Assembly: GCF_019443325.1 (NCBI RefSeq)
Contig: NZ_CP080383.1
Location: forward strand, 2,666,001-2,730,000
From: Cryobacterium sp. PAMC25264
GTDB taxonomy: Bacteria > Actinomycetota > Actinomycetes > Actinomycetales > Microbacteriaceae
DNA length: 64,000 nt
Direction: 5' to 3'
Under the pieces are notes generated by a model. The model was not told the DNA's origin. It saw only the letters and a program-made list of their open reading frames with translations, and searched no databases. This document shows, piece after piece, positions 17,436 through 27,596 of the stretch (positions are counted from its first letter, which is position 1; the number at the start of each line of letters is the position of its first letter). A program made the position numbers and the translations under genes.

Positions 17436-17969
17436 ATGGACTTTGAGCTGCACACCCAACGGCTGCTGCTGCGGCGTTGGCTGCCCAGCGACCGCGCGCC
17501 GTTCGCCCTGCTCAACGCGGATGCCGAGGTGATGCGATACTTCCCCGCCCGGCTGGACCGCGCGCAGAGTGACGGTCTCGCTGCACGCGCCGACGCGCTG
17601 TTCGATGTGTACGGCTACGGGCTGTGGGCGCTCGAGCGACTGGACACCGGCGAGTTCATCGGCTTCACCGGTCTCGCTCCGATGCCGGAGGGCGTCCCCG
17701 GTGCCGGCGGCGTCGAAGTGGGCTGGCGGTTGGCCCCATCGGCATGGGGTCACGGCTTCGCGACCGAGGCGGCGACGGCGGCCCTGCGGTTCGGGTTCGA
17801 GACCATGGAGCTGACCGAGGTGAACTCGATCACGGCGGTGGTCAACATCCGCTCGCGGAAGGTGATGGAGCGGCTCGGGATGCGGCCCGCCGGCGAGTTC
17901 GACCACCCGCGGCTCGCCCCGGGCTCGGCCCTCCGGAGACACGTGCGGTACCGTCTGCCCGCCGTCTAA
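17436..17969 (+). CDS. GNAT-family N-acetyltransferase (RimJ/RimL-like)
   Basis: A 177-residue acetyltransferase of the Acetyltransf_3 type. It starts with the family pattern TQRLLLRRWLPSD, has EVGWRLAPSAWGHGFATEA with the acetyl-CoA P-loop (WGHGFA near 106-111) and NIRSRKVMERLGM near the end. Proteins like this acetylate protein N-termini, small amines or antibiotics; the substrate cannot be told. The frame is open to 17340, but the ATG at 17436 has GGTCGAGGG upstream and gives the right N-terminus, whereas the extension would run through palindromic repeat copy 2. Confidence 0.82.
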   Translation: MDFELHTQRLLLRRWLPSDRAPFALLNADAEVMRYFPARLDRAQSDGLAARADALFDVYGYGLWALERLDTGEFIGFTGLAPMPEGVPGAGGVEVGWRLAPSAWGHGFATEAATAALRFGFETMELTEVNSITAVVNIRSRKVMERLGMRPAGEFDHPRLAPGSALRRHVRYRLPAV

Positions 17970-18147
17970 AAGCCCGCCGGAACCGCCCGCGCCGACACGT
18001 CCGGCGGTCGGGACGGCACAAACCGACAGTCGTCACGAACCGCCTGAATTTTCGCAGCAGGCGCCCAGACCGTCGGTTCTAGGCTTGTTCGGTGGTGTCA
18101 GCCGCCCCGTGGCGGCGACACGTCGACGACCGACGAAAGGTACAACA

Positions 18148-19044
18148 TTGCCCTCTGACCAGTACATCTTCGAAGACCCGTCCAAGAAGTACGCCGACAT
18201 CGACACCACCGCGCAGTCCCAGGAGGGCGCCGGGCTGGACGCCAATCTGAACAACACCGCTGACCGCGGGGAGACCTCCTACCGCGGCTCGGAGCGCCTC
18301 ACCGGACGCAAGGCGCTCGTCACCGGAGGCGACTCCGGCATCGGCGCCGCCGTGGCCATCGCGTTCGCCCGCGAAGGGGCGGATGTGGCCATCTCCTACC
18401 TCCCCGAGGAGGAAGAGGACGCCCAGAAGATCGTCGCACTCATCGAGGAGGCCGGCCGCACCGCCGTCGCCCTGCCCGGCGACCTGACCGACGCGGCCTT
18501 CTGCCGCGAAATCATCGGCAGTGCGGTCGATGGACTCGGCGGCCTGGACATCCTGGTGAACAACGCCGGTAAGCAGCAGCATGTGGAGGACCTGCTCGAG
18601 CTCAGCGACGAGCAGTTCGACGAGACCTTCAAGACCAACGTGTACGCGATGTTCTGGCTCACCAAGGCGGCCCTGCCGCACCTCAAGCCGGGCTCGACCA
18701 TCATCAACACCACCTCGATCCAGGCCTACTCCCCCTCGGAGAACCTGGTCGACTACGCCTCCACGAAGGCCACGATCAACGCGTTCACCAAGGCGCTCGG
18801 TCAGCAGTTGGCGCCGAAGGGCATCCGGGTCAACGCCGTGGCGCCCGGACCGATCTGGACGCCGCTGCAGACCGCGGGCGGCCAGCCCACCGAGGAGCTG
18901 CCCGAGTTCGGCGAGCGGACCCCGCTGGGGCGTCCCGGCCAGCCGGCCGAGCTGGCCCCGGCCTACGTCTTTCTGGCGTCGGGCGAATCCAGCTACGTCA
19001 TCGGCGAGACCCTGAACGTGAACGGCGGCATGCCCACGCCGTAA
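18148..19044 (+). CDS. SDR-family NAD(P)-dependent oxidoreductase, YghA/general-stress type
   Basis: A 298-residue short-chain dehydrogenase. After an N-terminal leader typical of the YghA/Gsp39 subgroup (SDQYIFEDPSKKYADID), the cofactor motif TGGDSGIGAAVA lies at about 59-70, NNAG at about 139-142 and the catalytic Ser191, Tyr204 and Lys208 in TTS and YASTK. The ending GETLNVNGGM is usual. The start is TTG at 18148 with AAAGG seven bases before; the in-frame ATG-like start at 18085 lacks a ribosome site and adds non-family residues. Substrate is unknown; relatives reduce aldehydes or sugars under stress. Monocistronic, followed by a repeat-rich spacer. Confidence 0.87.
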   Translation: MPSDQYIFEDPSKKYADIDTTAQSQEGAGLDANLNNTADRGETSYRGSERLTGRKALVTGGDSGIGAAVAIAFAREGADVAISYLPEEEEDAQKIVALIEEAGRTAVALPGDLTDAAFCREIIGSAVDGLGGLDILVNNAGKQQHVEDLLELSDEQFDETFKTNVYAMFWLTKAALPHLKPGSTIINTTSIQAYSPSENLVDYASTKATINAFTKALGQQLAPKGIRVNAVAPGPIWTPLQTAGGQPTEELPEFGERTPLGRPGQPAELAPAYVFLASGESSYVIGETLNVNGGMPTP

Positions 19045-19094
19045 CGGCACCACGACGGATGCGGGCGGTCAGGTTCTCCTGGCCGCCCGTTTTT

Positions 19095-19500
19095 GTGCTC
19101 CCAGGGCTCGACCAACGCGACCCCTACGGTGATCGAGCTTGTCGAGATCCCGCGAGCCAAACGCATACGCGACGACCCTCACCAGGTCTCGACAACCTCG
19201 ACCAACAAGACCGGAACGAACGCAAACCCGGTCACCAGGTCTCGACAAGCTCGACCAACGACACCGCCGAGACCAACGACACCGCCGAGACCAACGCGAC
19301 CCTCACGGTGATCGAGCTTGTCGAGATCCCGCGACCCGAACGCGTACCCGACAACACTCACGAGGTCTTGACCAGCTCGACCAACGAGACCGCCGAGACC
19401 AACGCGATGGCCGAGACCAACGCGATGGCCGAGACGGGCGCGACCCATCCGGCGATCGAGCTTGTCGAGATCCCTCGAGCCGAACGCGCGAGAGGGGTGT
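19095..19500. repeat. Palindromic and 18-bp tandem repeat array between the SDR gene and glmM
   Basis: This 400-base spacer has no real gene. It holds alternating arms GATCGAGCTTGTCGAGAT (near 19131, 19312 and 19456) and GGTCTCGACAAGCTCGACCA or variants (near 19187, 19241 and 19363), which are roughly reverse complements, so each pair folds into a large hairpin. Between them are direct 18-bp repeats: GACACCGCCGAGACCAAC twice near 19259-19295 and GCGATGGCCGAGACCAAC twice near 19403-19438. The single long plus-strand frame through it is a by-product of the repeats and of glmM. Confidence 0.8.
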
Positions 19501-19502
19501 GC

Positions 19503-20879
19503 TCAGGCGACAGGCAGGGCCAGGCGGTTCTTCACGACGTCGGCCAGCGCATGTGCCAGGCGGTCAGCGGTGGGCTGGTCAGCGGCTTCCACCATGACCC
19601 GCACCATCGGTTCGGTGCCGGAGGGACGCAGCAGCACCCGGCCGGTGTCGCCGAGTTCGATTTCGGCGTCGCGCACGGCCTGGGCGATGACCTCGTCGCC
19701 GGCGAGGGCGTGGTGGTCGACGCCGCGCACGTTCACGAGGATCTGCGGGAACACCGTCATGACGCTGGCCAGCTCGGCGAGGGTCTTGCCGGTGCGTGCC
19801 ATCTCGGCCACGAGGTGCAGGCCGGTGAGGATCCCGTCGCCGGTGGTGGCGAACTTCGTCATGATGACGTGCCCGCTCTGCTCGCCGCCGAGCGAGAGAG
19901 AGTGCGCGTCGAGTTCTTCGAGCACGTAGCGGTCGCCCACCTTCGACTCGATCATGCTGATGCCGTTGGCGGCCATGGCCTTCTTCAGGCCCAGGTTGCT
20001 CATCACCGTCGCCACCAGGGTGCGGTCGGTCAGCACGCCGCGTTCGGCCATCGACACGGCCAGGATCGCCATGATCTGGTCGCCGTCGACGATGTTGCCG
20101 TCGCGGTCCACGGCCAGGCAGCGGTCGGCGTCGCCGTCGTGGGCGATGCCCACGTCGGCGCCATGCTCGAGCACAGCGCGGGCGAGGTTGTCGAGGTGGG
20201 TCGAGCCCACCCCGTCGTTGATGTTGAGGCCGTCGGGGTCCGCACCGATGACGGTCACGCGGGCACCGGCATCCGTGAACACCTGCGGCGACACACCGGC
20301 AGCAGCGCCATGGGCGCAGTCGAGCACCACGTGGATACCGTCGAGCCGGTGCGGAAGGGTGCCGAGCAGGTGCACGACGTAGCGGTCCTCGGCGTCGGCG
20401 AAGCGGCGGATGCGTCCGACGTCGCCGGCGATCGGGGTGAGCAGCTGGTCGCCGGCGGCGAGAACCGCCTCGATGCGGTCCTCCACGTCGTCGGGTAGCT
20501 TGGTGCCGCCGAAGGCGAAGAACTTGATGCCGTTGTCGGGGGCAGGGTTGTGCGAGGCGGAGATCATCACGCCGAAGTCTGCGCCGATGTCGGCGATGAG
20601 GAACGCGGCGGCGGGCGTCGGGATGACGCCGGCGTCCAACACGTCTACGCCGGAGCTGGCCAAGCCTGCTGCAACGGCGGAGGTGATGAATTCACCGGAA
20701 ATGCGGGGGTCGCGGGCGACCACGGCGACGGGGCGGCGGCCCTGTGCGCGGCGGAGTTCCGCGCGACGGCCCGAGGTGAGCACCACGGCGCTCGCCTGGG
20801 CGAGGCCCAGGGCCAGGCCAGCCGTGAGATCACGGTTAGCCAGGCCCCGGACGCCGTCCGTGCCGAATAGTCGAGCCAT
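19503..20879 (-). CDS. glmM: Phosphoglucosamine mutase
   Basis: GlmM converts glucosamine-6-phosphate to glucosamine-1-phosphate, the step after GlmS on the way to UDP-GlcNAc. The 458 residues are the normal length. It begins [12 protein letters not shown], has the phosphoserine loop ISASHNP with Ser109, the magnesium loop DGDADR in the middle and the phosphate-binding RPSGTEP near the end. The gene follows rpsI by 24 bases on the same strand and is probably read from the rplM-rpsI promoter as well. The downstream repeat array may act as its transcription stop. Confidence 0.96.
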   Translation of the reverse strand: MARLFGTDGVRGLANRDLTAGLALGLAQASAVVLTSGRRAELRRAQGRRPVAVVARDPRISGEFITSAVAAGLASSGVDVLDAGVIPTPAAAFLIADIGADFGVMISASHNPAPDNGIKFFAFGGTKLPDDVEDRIEAVLAAGDQLLTPIAGDVGRIRRFADAEDRYVVHLLGTLPHRLDGIHVVLDCAHGAAAGVSPQVFTDAGARVTVIGADPDGLNINDGVGSTHLDNLARAVLEHGADVGIAHDGDADRCLAVDRDGNIVDGDQIMAILAVSMAERGVLTDRTLVATVMSNLGLKKAMAANGISMIESKVGDRYVLEELDAHSLSLGGEQSGHVIMTKFATTGDGILTGLHLVAEMARTGKTLAELASVMTVFPQILVNVRGVDHHALAGDEVIAQAVRDAEIELGDTGRVLLRPSGTEPMVRVMVEAADQPTADRLAHALADVVKNRLALPVA

Positions 20880-20903
20880 AGGAGTGCGAACTCGACTAGC
20901 GGG

Positions 20904-21389
20904 TTAGCGCTTCGAGAACTGCGGCGCCTTGCGGGCCTTCTTGAGTCCGGCCTTCTTGCGCTCCTTGACGCGAGCGTCACGGTTGAGGAAGCCGGCCTTC
21001 TTGAGGATCGCGCGGTTGTTCTCTTCGTCGATCTGGTTCAGCGAGCGGGCGATGCCGAGACGCAGCGCGCCGGCCTGGCCGGACGGGCCACCACCGGTGA
21101 TGCGTGCGATGACGTCGTAGCTGCCGAGCAGGTCGAGGACCTTGAACGGGTCGTTGATGAGCTGCTGGTGGAGCTTGTTCGGGAAGTAGTCGTCGAGCTC
21201 GCGCCCGTTGACGACGATCTTGCCGGCACCCGGGACGATGCGCACGCGGGCGATGGCCTGCTTGCGACGGCCCACGGCTGCGCCGGGAACGTTGAGGACG
21301 GCGCGGGGCGCCTTGGTTGCTGCTTCAGCGGGAGTCTCGGTGGAGTAACTCTCGGGAGCTGCGTCAATCTGGTCTGCGATCTTCGCCAC
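20904..21389 (-). CDS. rpsI: 30S ribosomal protein S9
   Basis: S9 binds the head of 16S rRNA and its C-terminal tail (KAPQFSKR) reaches the P-site tRNA. The core [15 protein letters not shown] starts at about residue 40; the first 35-40 residues ([19 protein letters not shown]) are an extension common in high-GC actinobacteria, giving 161 residues instead of about 130. An AAAGGA ribosome site precedes the ATG. It follows rplM by 50 bases, the usual pairing. Confidence 0.97.
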   Translation of the reverse strand: MAKIADQIDAAPESYSTETPAEAATKAPRAVLNVPGAAVGRRKQAIARVRIVPGAGKIVVNGRELDDYFPNKLHQQLINDPFKVLDLLGSYDVIARITGGGPSGQAGALRLGIARSLNQIDEENNRAILKKAGFLNRDARVKERKKAGLKKARKAPQFSKR

Positions 21390-21439
21390 GATGGTGTGAA
21401 TCCTTTTTTCTTAGATATCGAGAAGTCTGGGGGCCGACG

Positions 21440-21886
21440 CTACTGAGCGACCTGGCTGAGGGTGTACGGCTTGGGCTGCTGCGCAGCGTGCGGGTGGCTC
21501 GGGCCTTCGTAGACCTTGAGCTTCAGCAGCTGTGCACGGCCGAGCGAGTTCTTCGGCAGCATGCCGCGAATCGCCTTCTCAACCGCACGGGTGGGGTGCT
21601 TCTCGAGCATCTCCGCGTAGGTGGTAGCCGTCAGGCCGCCCGGGTAACCGGAGTGGCGGTAGGCCTTCTTCTGCTCGAGCTTCGCGCCGGTGAGGGCGAT
21701 CTTCTCGGCGTTGATGATGATGACGAAGTCGCCACCGTCCATGTGGGGGGAGAAGGTCGCCTTGTGCTTGCCGCGAAGGAGAATCGCGGCGTGGCTGGCG
21801 AGCCGACCCAGAATGATGTCGGTGGCATCGATGACGACCCAGTCGTGCTGGAGTTCGCTTGCCTTGGGAGTATAAGTGCGCGTCAC
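21440..21886 (-). CDS. rplM: 50S ribosomal protein L13
   Basis: L13 is an early-assembly 23S rRNA binding protein. With the GTG at 21886 it has 148 residues and starts [20 protein letters not shown], the family N-terminus in actinobacteria; [16 protein letters not shown] and [13 protein letters not shown] are conserved. The frame is open to 21976, but the extra 30 residues overlap a hairpin in the leader and resemble no L13. Only a weak AAGAAAG lies upstream of the GTG. It leads the rplM-rpsI-glmM transcript. Confidence 0.95.
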   Translation of the reverse strand: MTRTYTPKASELQHDWVVIDATDIILGRLASHAAILLRGKHKATFSPHMDGGDFVIIINAEKIALTGAKLEQKKAYRHSGYPGGLTATTYAEMLEKHPTRAVEKAIRGMLPKNSLGRAQLLKLKVYEGPSHPHAAQQPKPYTLSQVAQ

Positions 21887-21939
21887 TGTTGTGCTGCTTT
21901 CTTGTTCGAACGGAGGTGTTCGTGAATCCCGCTCCGGGT

Positions 21940-21958
21940 GTGTTCTCGAAGAGAACAC
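21940..21958. promoter_or_regulatory. Hairpin in the rplM leader
   Basis: GTGTTCTC and GAGAACAC form a perfect 8-bp stem with a 3-base loop, about 54-72 bases upstream of the L13 start. It could be an operator or a leader hairpin for autogenous control by L13. Its role is inferred only from position. Confidence 0.4.
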
Positions 21959-22071
21959 GATCGATGGAGGGCTCACGTTCGCGGGCCTGGCTGCAACGCT
22001 CAGACACCAAAGGTCAACACTAGTTCACCGGGTTACCGCCGCACAACTCCGCAGACCAGATCCGCGCGAAT

Positions 22072-23055
22072 CTACTCGTCTTCGGGCAGTTCCCGGCGGG
22101 CCCGGGTCTGAGCGGCACGGATGGCCATACCCGCGTCCTCCGGGTAACCCACCGCCATGAGGGTGAGCCCGTGCGCCTGCATCACCTTGAACTCGCTGGT
22201 GCGGGCCCGCTCGATGCGCAGGTCCACCAGGCGGGTGCCCACTAGTTTGCCCTCCCCCACCGACACGCAGGCGCCCACGAGCGCGCGCACCATCGAGTGG
22301 CAGAACGCGTCAGCCTGCACCGTCGCCACGAGCACCCCGTCGGGGTCACGCCGCCAGTCGAAGGACTGCAGGGTGCGGATGGTCGTGGCCCCTGGCCGCG
22401 GCTTGCAGTAGGTGGCGAAGTCGTGCAGCCCGATCAGGGTGGCCGCGGCCTCCTGCATCGCGGGCAGGTCGAGGGCGAAACCGTGCCAGGTGGTGCGCAT
22501 CCGTTGCAGCGGGTCGTGCAGCGCCTGGGTGTCGGCGATGCGGTATTCGTAGCGGCGCCAGAGCGCGGAGAAGCGCGCGTCGAAGCCGACGGGTGCGATG
22601 GTGGCGCTGCGGATCACGATCTCGGGCTGGGTGACCAGGATGCCGCCGAGCCGGCGCTGCACCATAGAGGCCAGCTCGTTGGGGTATTTGGGGGCGCCCC
22701 GGCCGCGCTTGACCCGCACGAGGCTGTCGACCTGATCGGCGTTGAGGTCGAAGTGAGCCACCTGGCCCAGAGCGTGCACGCCGGAGTCGGTGCGCCCGGC
22801 GACCACGAGGTCCGGGGTGGGCTGGTGCCGCTTCAGGATGGCGCCCAGGCCCTCTTCGATCTGGCCCTGAATGGTCTTATAGCCGGGCTGGCGGGCCCAG
22901 CCGAAGAAGCCTGTGCCGTCGTACGCCACGTCGAGGCGGATGCGGGTGGAGCCGGGTTCGGGCAGTGCGTCGGATGGCTCCGCGAGCGCGCCATCCGGGT
23001 TGAGGTCCGTCAGCACCGACAGCGGAAGGCCGTCTACGGGCTCGGGAAAACTCAC
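22072..23055 (-). CDS. truA: tRNA pseudouridine(38-40) synthase
   Basis: TruA makes pseudouridine at positions 38-40 of the tRNA anticodon arm. The catalytic Asp90 is in GRTDSGVHA, preceded by the family N-terminal strand RIRLDVAYDGTGFFGWARQ; YEYRI, RNPDGV-like and FCHSMVRALVG segments follow. At 327 residues it is longer than the usual 250-290: about 35 N-terminal residues precede the core, rich in Pro, Glu and Asp, and there is an insert GRGAPKYPNELASMVQ near 125-140. The start is ATG at 23055. It normally follows rplQ; here an acyltransferase gene on the other strand has come between them. Confidence 0.93.
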   Translation of the reverse strand: MSFPEPVDGLPLSVLTDLNPDGALAEPSDALPEPGSTRIRLDVAYDGTGFFGWARQPGYKTIQGQIEEGLGAILKRHQPTPDLVVAGRTDSGVHALGQVAHFDLNADQVDSLVRVKRGRGAPKYPNELASMVQRRLGGILVTQPEIVIRSATIAPVGFDARFSALWRRYEYRIADTQALHDPLQRMRTTWHGFALDLPAMQEAAATLIGLHDFATYCKPRPGATTIRTLQSFDWRRDPDGVLVATVQADAFCHSMVRALVGACVSVGEGKLVGTRLVDLRIERARTSEFKVMQAHGLTLMAVGYPEDAGMAIRAAQTRARRELPEDE

Positions 23056-23118
23056 AGAGGTCAGTGTAGAGGCCCGGCCGGGTTATCGTTGGACGGGCCT
23101 TCGACAGGCCCCCTCGCT

Positions 23119-25214
23119 ATGACCAGCACTTTCCGCACGGACCCTCGCTCCCCCGCCACAGCCCTCTCCGCAGCCGGGTCGGGCACGGCATCCGGGCCAC
23201 CGGCGCCGAGGGGGTCACCGGGCCGGGCCGGCGCCGCCTCAGCGGCCTCGACGGGCTCAGGGGTCTCGCCGTTGCGTTCGTCGTGGTCTACCACCTGTTC
23301 CCGCCGGCGCTCCGCGGCGGTTTCATCGGCGTGGACATCTTCTTCGTGATCAGCGGCTTCCTCATCACCGGGCTGATCGTGGCCGAGCAGGGTAGCACCG
23401 GCCGGTTCTCTCCGCGCAGGTTCTGGCTGCACCGGGCCCGCCGGTTGATCCCCGCGCTGGTGCCGTTGGTGCTCGTGGCGTGCACGACGGCCTGGCTGAT
23501 CGGCGGCGACGTTCTGGTGGGCCTCGGCTGGAAACTGCTCGGCACCGCGACGTTCAGCTACAACTGGGTGTCACTGACCGCGCACACCAGCTACTTCGAC
23601 TCCGGCCAACCGGAGCTCTTCCGCAACCTCTGGTCACTCGCGGTGGAGGAACAGTTCTACCTGCTCTGGCCGCTCATCCTCTTGCTGCTGCTGCGCCTGC
23701 GCCGCCCGGGCCTCCGCCTGGCCCTGGTGGCCGCGCTCGCGCTCGCCTCGGCCGTGTGGATGGGCATCGGCTTCCAGCCCGGCAGCGACCCCACCCGGGT
23801 CTACTACGGCTCCGACACGCACAGCTTCGGCCTACTGATCGGCGCCTGCCTGGCCCTCCTGCTGCGCCCGCGCACCGCAGTTCAGGGCGCGCAGCAGTCT
23901 GCGGTGCGTGCGAACGCCACGATCTATCCGCAGGCCGGCGCGCCCGACGACCTCGACCCCGACCGCGTGCCGGTCCGCCGTTCCCTCGCCGCCGCCCGCC
24001 CCTGGTGGGGTGCGGGCGCCGTGGCGGGCCTGCTCGCCGCCGCCATCTGGCTGCCCGACAACTCCGCCACCACCTACCGGGGCGGCCTCCTGCTGGTCTC
24101 CCTGCTCAGCGCCGTGGTCATCTGGGCGGCCATCGCCGACGGCCGATTCGGGCGGATGCTCGACTCCGCTCCCCTGCGCTACCTCGGCGAGCGGTCCTAC
24201 GGCCTCTACCTCTGGCACTGGCCGCTGCTGGTGCTCGTGCAGCTCTGGGCCCCCGTCGGCGTCGACCCCTGGAACATCGTGGGCACGGGACTCATCACCC
24301 TGGTCCTCGCCCTCACCGCCGCCGCGCTCTCGTACCGCTGGCTGGAGACCCCGATCCGCCGCCTGGGCCTGCGCGGCGCGCTCCGGCGGCTGCGCGCCTG
24401 GGCCCCTCGCCCCACCACCGCACCCCTCGGCGCGGGCCCGGTGGCGGGCGTTTCGCAACACCGTCGGCCGCGGGCAACCCTCGTGGGTGTCGCTGTCGCG
24501 ACGGTGCTGCTGGTGGCCGGCACCGCCGCATCCGTGATCACGGCACCGGCGATGACCTCGGCGCAGACCGAGGTGCTGCGCGGCCAGCAGGCGCTCGACC
24601 GGGCCGCCGAGGCCGCCGAGGCTCAGGCCGCTGCCGCTGCCGCCGCGCAGGCCGCGGGGGTGGCCGCTGAAGCCACCCGCGGCTCCACCATCACCGCTGT
24701 CGGCGACTCGGTCATGCTGGCCTCCGCGGCCGAACTTCAGGCGGAGTTCCCCGGCATCGCGATCGACGCCCAGGTGTCCCGCGGCATGGATGCCGCGCCC
24801 GAGATCCTCGCCGCGCAGCGCGACGCCGGCACCCTGCGCCCGGTCGTGGTTGTGGGCCTGGGCACCAACGGCCCGATCACTGCGTCCGAACTCGCCGACA
24901 TCATGCGGTCCATCGGGCCGAGCCGCGAACTCATCGTGGTCAACGCCTTCGCCGAGCGGGACTGGACCGCAGGCGTCAACGCCGAGCTGGCGGACTTCTC
25001 GGCGCACCGCGCCCGCGTCGCCCTGGCCGACTGGAGTGCCGCGATCGCCCCGCACGTGGACGTACTCGCCGACGACGGCATCCACCCCGGCCCCACCGGT
25101 GGCGCTGTCTACGCCGACGCCGTGGCTGCCGCGCTCGATAGCCTCGCGGATGCGCCCGAAGCCCCGGTGCCCGGCCCTGACACCCTGCAGGCCTTCCGCC
25201 CGCAGCCGCGCTAG
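23119..25214 (+). CDS. OatA-like acyltransferase with SGNH domain, N-terminus apparently frameshifted
   Basis: Integral membrane acyltransferase-3 protein joined to an exported SGNH domain, the layout of O-acetyltransferases such as OatA that modify peptidoglycan or polysaccharide. Main frame: LSGLDGLRGLAVAFVVVYH with the catalytic His, GGFIGVDIFFVISGFLIT, NLWSLAVEEQFYLLWP, about ten membrane segments, an Ala-rich coil, then SGNH blocks AVGDSVMLAS, GLGTNG and DGIHPGPTGG. The membrane part lies in a frame with no start upstream of 23283 (GTG), which would remove the catalytic region's first strand. The ATG at 23119 opens a plausible leader (MTSTFRTDPRSPATALSAAG) in a neighbouring frame. One missing base between about 23170 and 23240 would join them. 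Confidence 0.8.
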
Positions 25215-25354
25215 CCTCTCCCCCACGGTGCCCAAGCCCGACAGCCGCCGTGCTGCACGCTCCTGGGCCTTCGCTGCACCGCCTGTAGGCGACTGCGCCC
25301 GCTATAGCGGGCGCGGTCACCCGCCAGAGGTGCGGTGAACGCATCCGGGCACAC

Positions 25355-25385
25355 AAAAAAGGGCCCGACCGAAGTCGGGCCCTTT
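25355..25385 (-). terminator. Intrinsic terminator of the rpoA-rplQ transcript
   Basis: On the minus strand AAGGGCCCGAC and GTCGGGCCCTT pair around TTCG-type loop bases and are followed by a T6 run. It lies 34 bases past the rplQ stop and ends the alpha operon. Confidence 0.9.
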
Positions 25386-25418
25386 CAGGTACTACAGGTT
25401 CAGCAGGTGGTGCTGATG

Positions 25419-25949
25419 CTACTTGGCTTCCTCAGCGGATGCGTCGGTAGCGTCGGCCTCAACGGTCTCGGCTTCGACAGCGTCGGCTTCGACAACCTCA
25501 GCCTCGGGGGCTTCGGACGGGGCGACGGTCTCCTCGGCTACGGGCGCGGACGCCTTCGCGGAGGCCTTGTTCGACTTCACCTTGGGCGTGACGGGCTCGA
25601 GAACGAGCTCCATCTGCACCATGGAGGCGTTGTCGCCCTTGCGGAAGCCGAGCTTCGTGATGCGGGTGTAGCCGCCATCGCGGAGCGCAACCTGGGGCGC
25701 GATCTCGGTGAAGAGCTCGTGCACGACGGTCTTGTCGCCGATCGTCGCGAGCACGCGACGACGAGCGTGCAGGTCGCCACGCTTGGCGAAAGTCACCAGG
25801 CGCTCGGCAACCGGACGCAGGCGCTTGGCGCGCGTCTCGGTCGTCTTGATGGACTTGTGGGTGAACAGGCTGGCGGCCAGGTTCGCGAGCATGAGGCGCT
25901 CGTGCGCCGGTCCGCCACCGAGACGGGCTCCCTTAGTGGGCTTAGGCAT
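25419..25949 (-). CDS. rplQ: 50S ribosomal protein L17
   Basis: L17 lies near the peptide exit tunnel. Residues 1 to about 118 are the conserved body ([56 protein letters not shown]). After that comes a tail of about 55 residues, nearly all Ala, Glu, Val and Asp (for example [18 protein letters not shown]), which is absent from most bacterial L17 proteins; total 176 residues. It is the last gene of the alpha operon, 51 bases after rpoA, and is followed by a strong terminator. Confidence 0.97.
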   Translation of the reverse strand: MPKPTKGARLGGGPAHERLMLANLAASLFTHKSIKTTETRAKRLRPVAERLVTFAKRGDLHARRRVLATIGDKTVVHELFTEIAPQVALRDGGYTRITKLGFRKGDNASMVQMELVLEPVTPKVKSNKASAKASAPVAEETVAPSEAPEAEVVEADAVEAETVEADATDASAEEAK

Positions 25950-26000
25950 TATCGGTAATCTCCAGTATCAAAGTCGAAAGGCGTCGAGGAACGACGAGCC

Positions 26001-26990
26001 TTAGATGGTTTCTTCGTCGTAGCCGCTGTAGAAGTGCGCACCGTCAAAGCCGGGCACAGAATCCTTCAGTGACAGGCCAAGCTCAACGAGCTTGTCCTTG
26101 ACCTCATCCACCGACTTCTGACCGAAGTTGCGGATGTTCATCAGCTGGGTCTCCGAGAGGGCGACCAGTTCGCTGACGTTGTTGATGCCTTCGCGCTTGA
26201 GGCAGTTGTACGAGCGCACGGACAGATCGAGGTCTTCGATCGGCACGGACAGCTCGGTCGAGAGGACGGCGTCGACCGGCGCGGGGCCGATCTCAATGCC
26301 CTCAGCGGCGGTGTTCAACTCGCGGGCCAGACCGAACAGCTCGGTCAGCGTACGACCGGCGGATGCGATGGCGTCGCGGGGCGAGATAGCCGACTTGGTC
26401 TCCACGTCGACGACGAGGCGGTCGAAGTCGGTGCGCTCACCGGCACGAGTTGCCTCGACACGGTAGGTCACCTTGAGAACCGGCGAGTAAATCGAGTCGA
26501 CCGGAATCTGGCCGGCCTCGGAGTACTCGTTGCGGTTCTGGGTAGCCGACACGTAACCACGGCCACGCTCGATGGTCAGTTCAAGTTCGAACTTGGCCTT
26601 GTCGTTCAGGGTCGCGATGACGAGCTCGGGGTTGTGAACCTCCACGCCGGCCGGAGCCGAGATGTCGGCAGCGGTGACCTGACCGGAGCCCTGCTTGCGC
26701 AGGTACGCGGTGATCGGCTCGTCGTGCTCGCTCGAGATGACGAGTCCCTTGATGTTCAGGATGATCTCGGTGACATCTTCCTTGACCCCGGGAACGGTGC
26801 TGAATTCGTGAAGCACTCCATCGATGCGGATGCTGGTGACAGCAGCGCCGGGAATCGAGGAAAGCAGGGTGCGGCGCATCGAGTTACCGAGGGTGTAGCC
26901 GAAGCCGGGCTCGAGCGGTTCGATGACGAACCGGGACCGGAACTCCGAGATGTTCTCTTCGGTGAGCGTGGGGCGCTGTGCGATAAGCAC
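26001..26990 (-). CDS. rpoA: DNA-directed RNA polymerase subunit alpha
   Basis: Alpha subunit, 329 residues, which scaffolds RNA polymerase and contacts upstream promoter DNA and activators. The N-terminal domain has [25 protein letters not shown], the dimerisation and beta-contact motif; the linker near 230-245 leads to the C-terminal domain with [23 protein letters not shown]. The start is GTG at 26990 and matches the family N-terminus (MLIAQRPTL). It lies between rpsK (165 bases upstream, a longer gap than usual) and rplQ. Standard alpha operon position. Confidence 0.98.
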   Translation of the reverse strand: MLIAQRPTLTEENISEFRSRFVIEPLEPGFGYTLGNSMRRTLLSSIPGAAVTSIRIDGVLHEFSTVPGVKEDVTEIILNIKGLVISSEHDEPITAYLRKQGSGQVTAADISAPAGVEVHNPELVIATLNDKAKFELELTIERGRGYVSATQNRNEYSEAGQIPVDSIYSPVLKVTYRVEATRAGERTDFDRLVVDVETKSAISPRDAIASAGRTLTELFGLARELNTAAEGIEIGPAPVDAVLSTELSVPIEDLDLSVRSYNCLKREGINNVSELVALSETQLMNIRNFGQKSVDEVKDKLVELGLSLKDSVPGFDGAHFYSGYDEETI

Positions 26991-27155
26991 TATTGATTCC
27001 TTTCGGCGAAGTGTCCGCTATATGACACTTAGTGGCGAGTTGTTAAGTTGTGAGACTCGACGGGGTGGCTGGTGCGCCCTGTCGCGGTGAACGGCGAGTG
27101 AGCCTGCCCGGATCTTTCGACCCAGACAAGCCCAATCGCCTGTCACTGAAAGGAA

Positions 27156-27554
27156 TTAAACGCGGCGGCGCTTCGGGGGACGGCAACCGTTGTGAGCCTG
27201 GGGCGTCACGTCGTTGATCGAACCAACTTCGAGGCCGGCAGCCTGCAGCGAACGGATAGCCGTTTCGCGGCCGGAGCCCGGTCCCTTGACGAAGACGTCA
27301 ACCTTCTTCATGCCGTGCTCCTGCGCCTGGCGGGCAGCCGACTCGGCGGCCAGCTGAGCGGCGAACGGGGTCGACTTGCGCGAACCCTTGAAGCCGACTC
27401 CACCTGAGGACGCCCAGCTGATGACTGCACCGGTGGTGTCAGTGATCGAGACGATGGTGTTGTTGAACGTGGACTTGATGTGAGCCTGGCCCACAACAAT
27501 GTTCTTCTTTTCTTTCTTACGCGGCTTCCGTACGGCCGACTTGGGTGCTGCCAT
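27156..27554 (-). CDS. rpsK: 30S ribosomal protein S11
   Basis: S11 forms part of the 30S platform near the mRNA exit. The 132 residues include the conserved [29 protein letters not shown] and the ending [19 protein letters not shown]. It follows rpsM by 42 bases and precedes rpoA. Length is normal. Confidence 0.98.
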   Translation of the reverse strand: MAAPKSAVRKPRKKEKKNIVVGQAHIKSTFNNTIVSITDTTGAVISWASSGGVGFKGSRKSTPFAAQLAAESAARQAQEHGMKKVDVFVKGPGSGRETAIRSLQAAGLEVGSINDVTPQAHNGCRPPKRRRV

Positions 27555-27596
27555 GATTTCTCCTGAATCCTAGAGGCGAGACGGGCTAGGCGAGGC

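Noticed and set aside
19095..19500. Possible CRISPR array
   Set aside because: Repeats are palindromic arms and 18-bp tandem units with irregular spacing and no unique spacers; no cas genes are near.
19059..20498. Long plus-strand open frame of 479 codons across the repeat array and glmM
   Set aside because: Its second half is antisense to glmM, which has all family motifs, and its first half is made of the nucleotide repeats. No ribosome site or domain.
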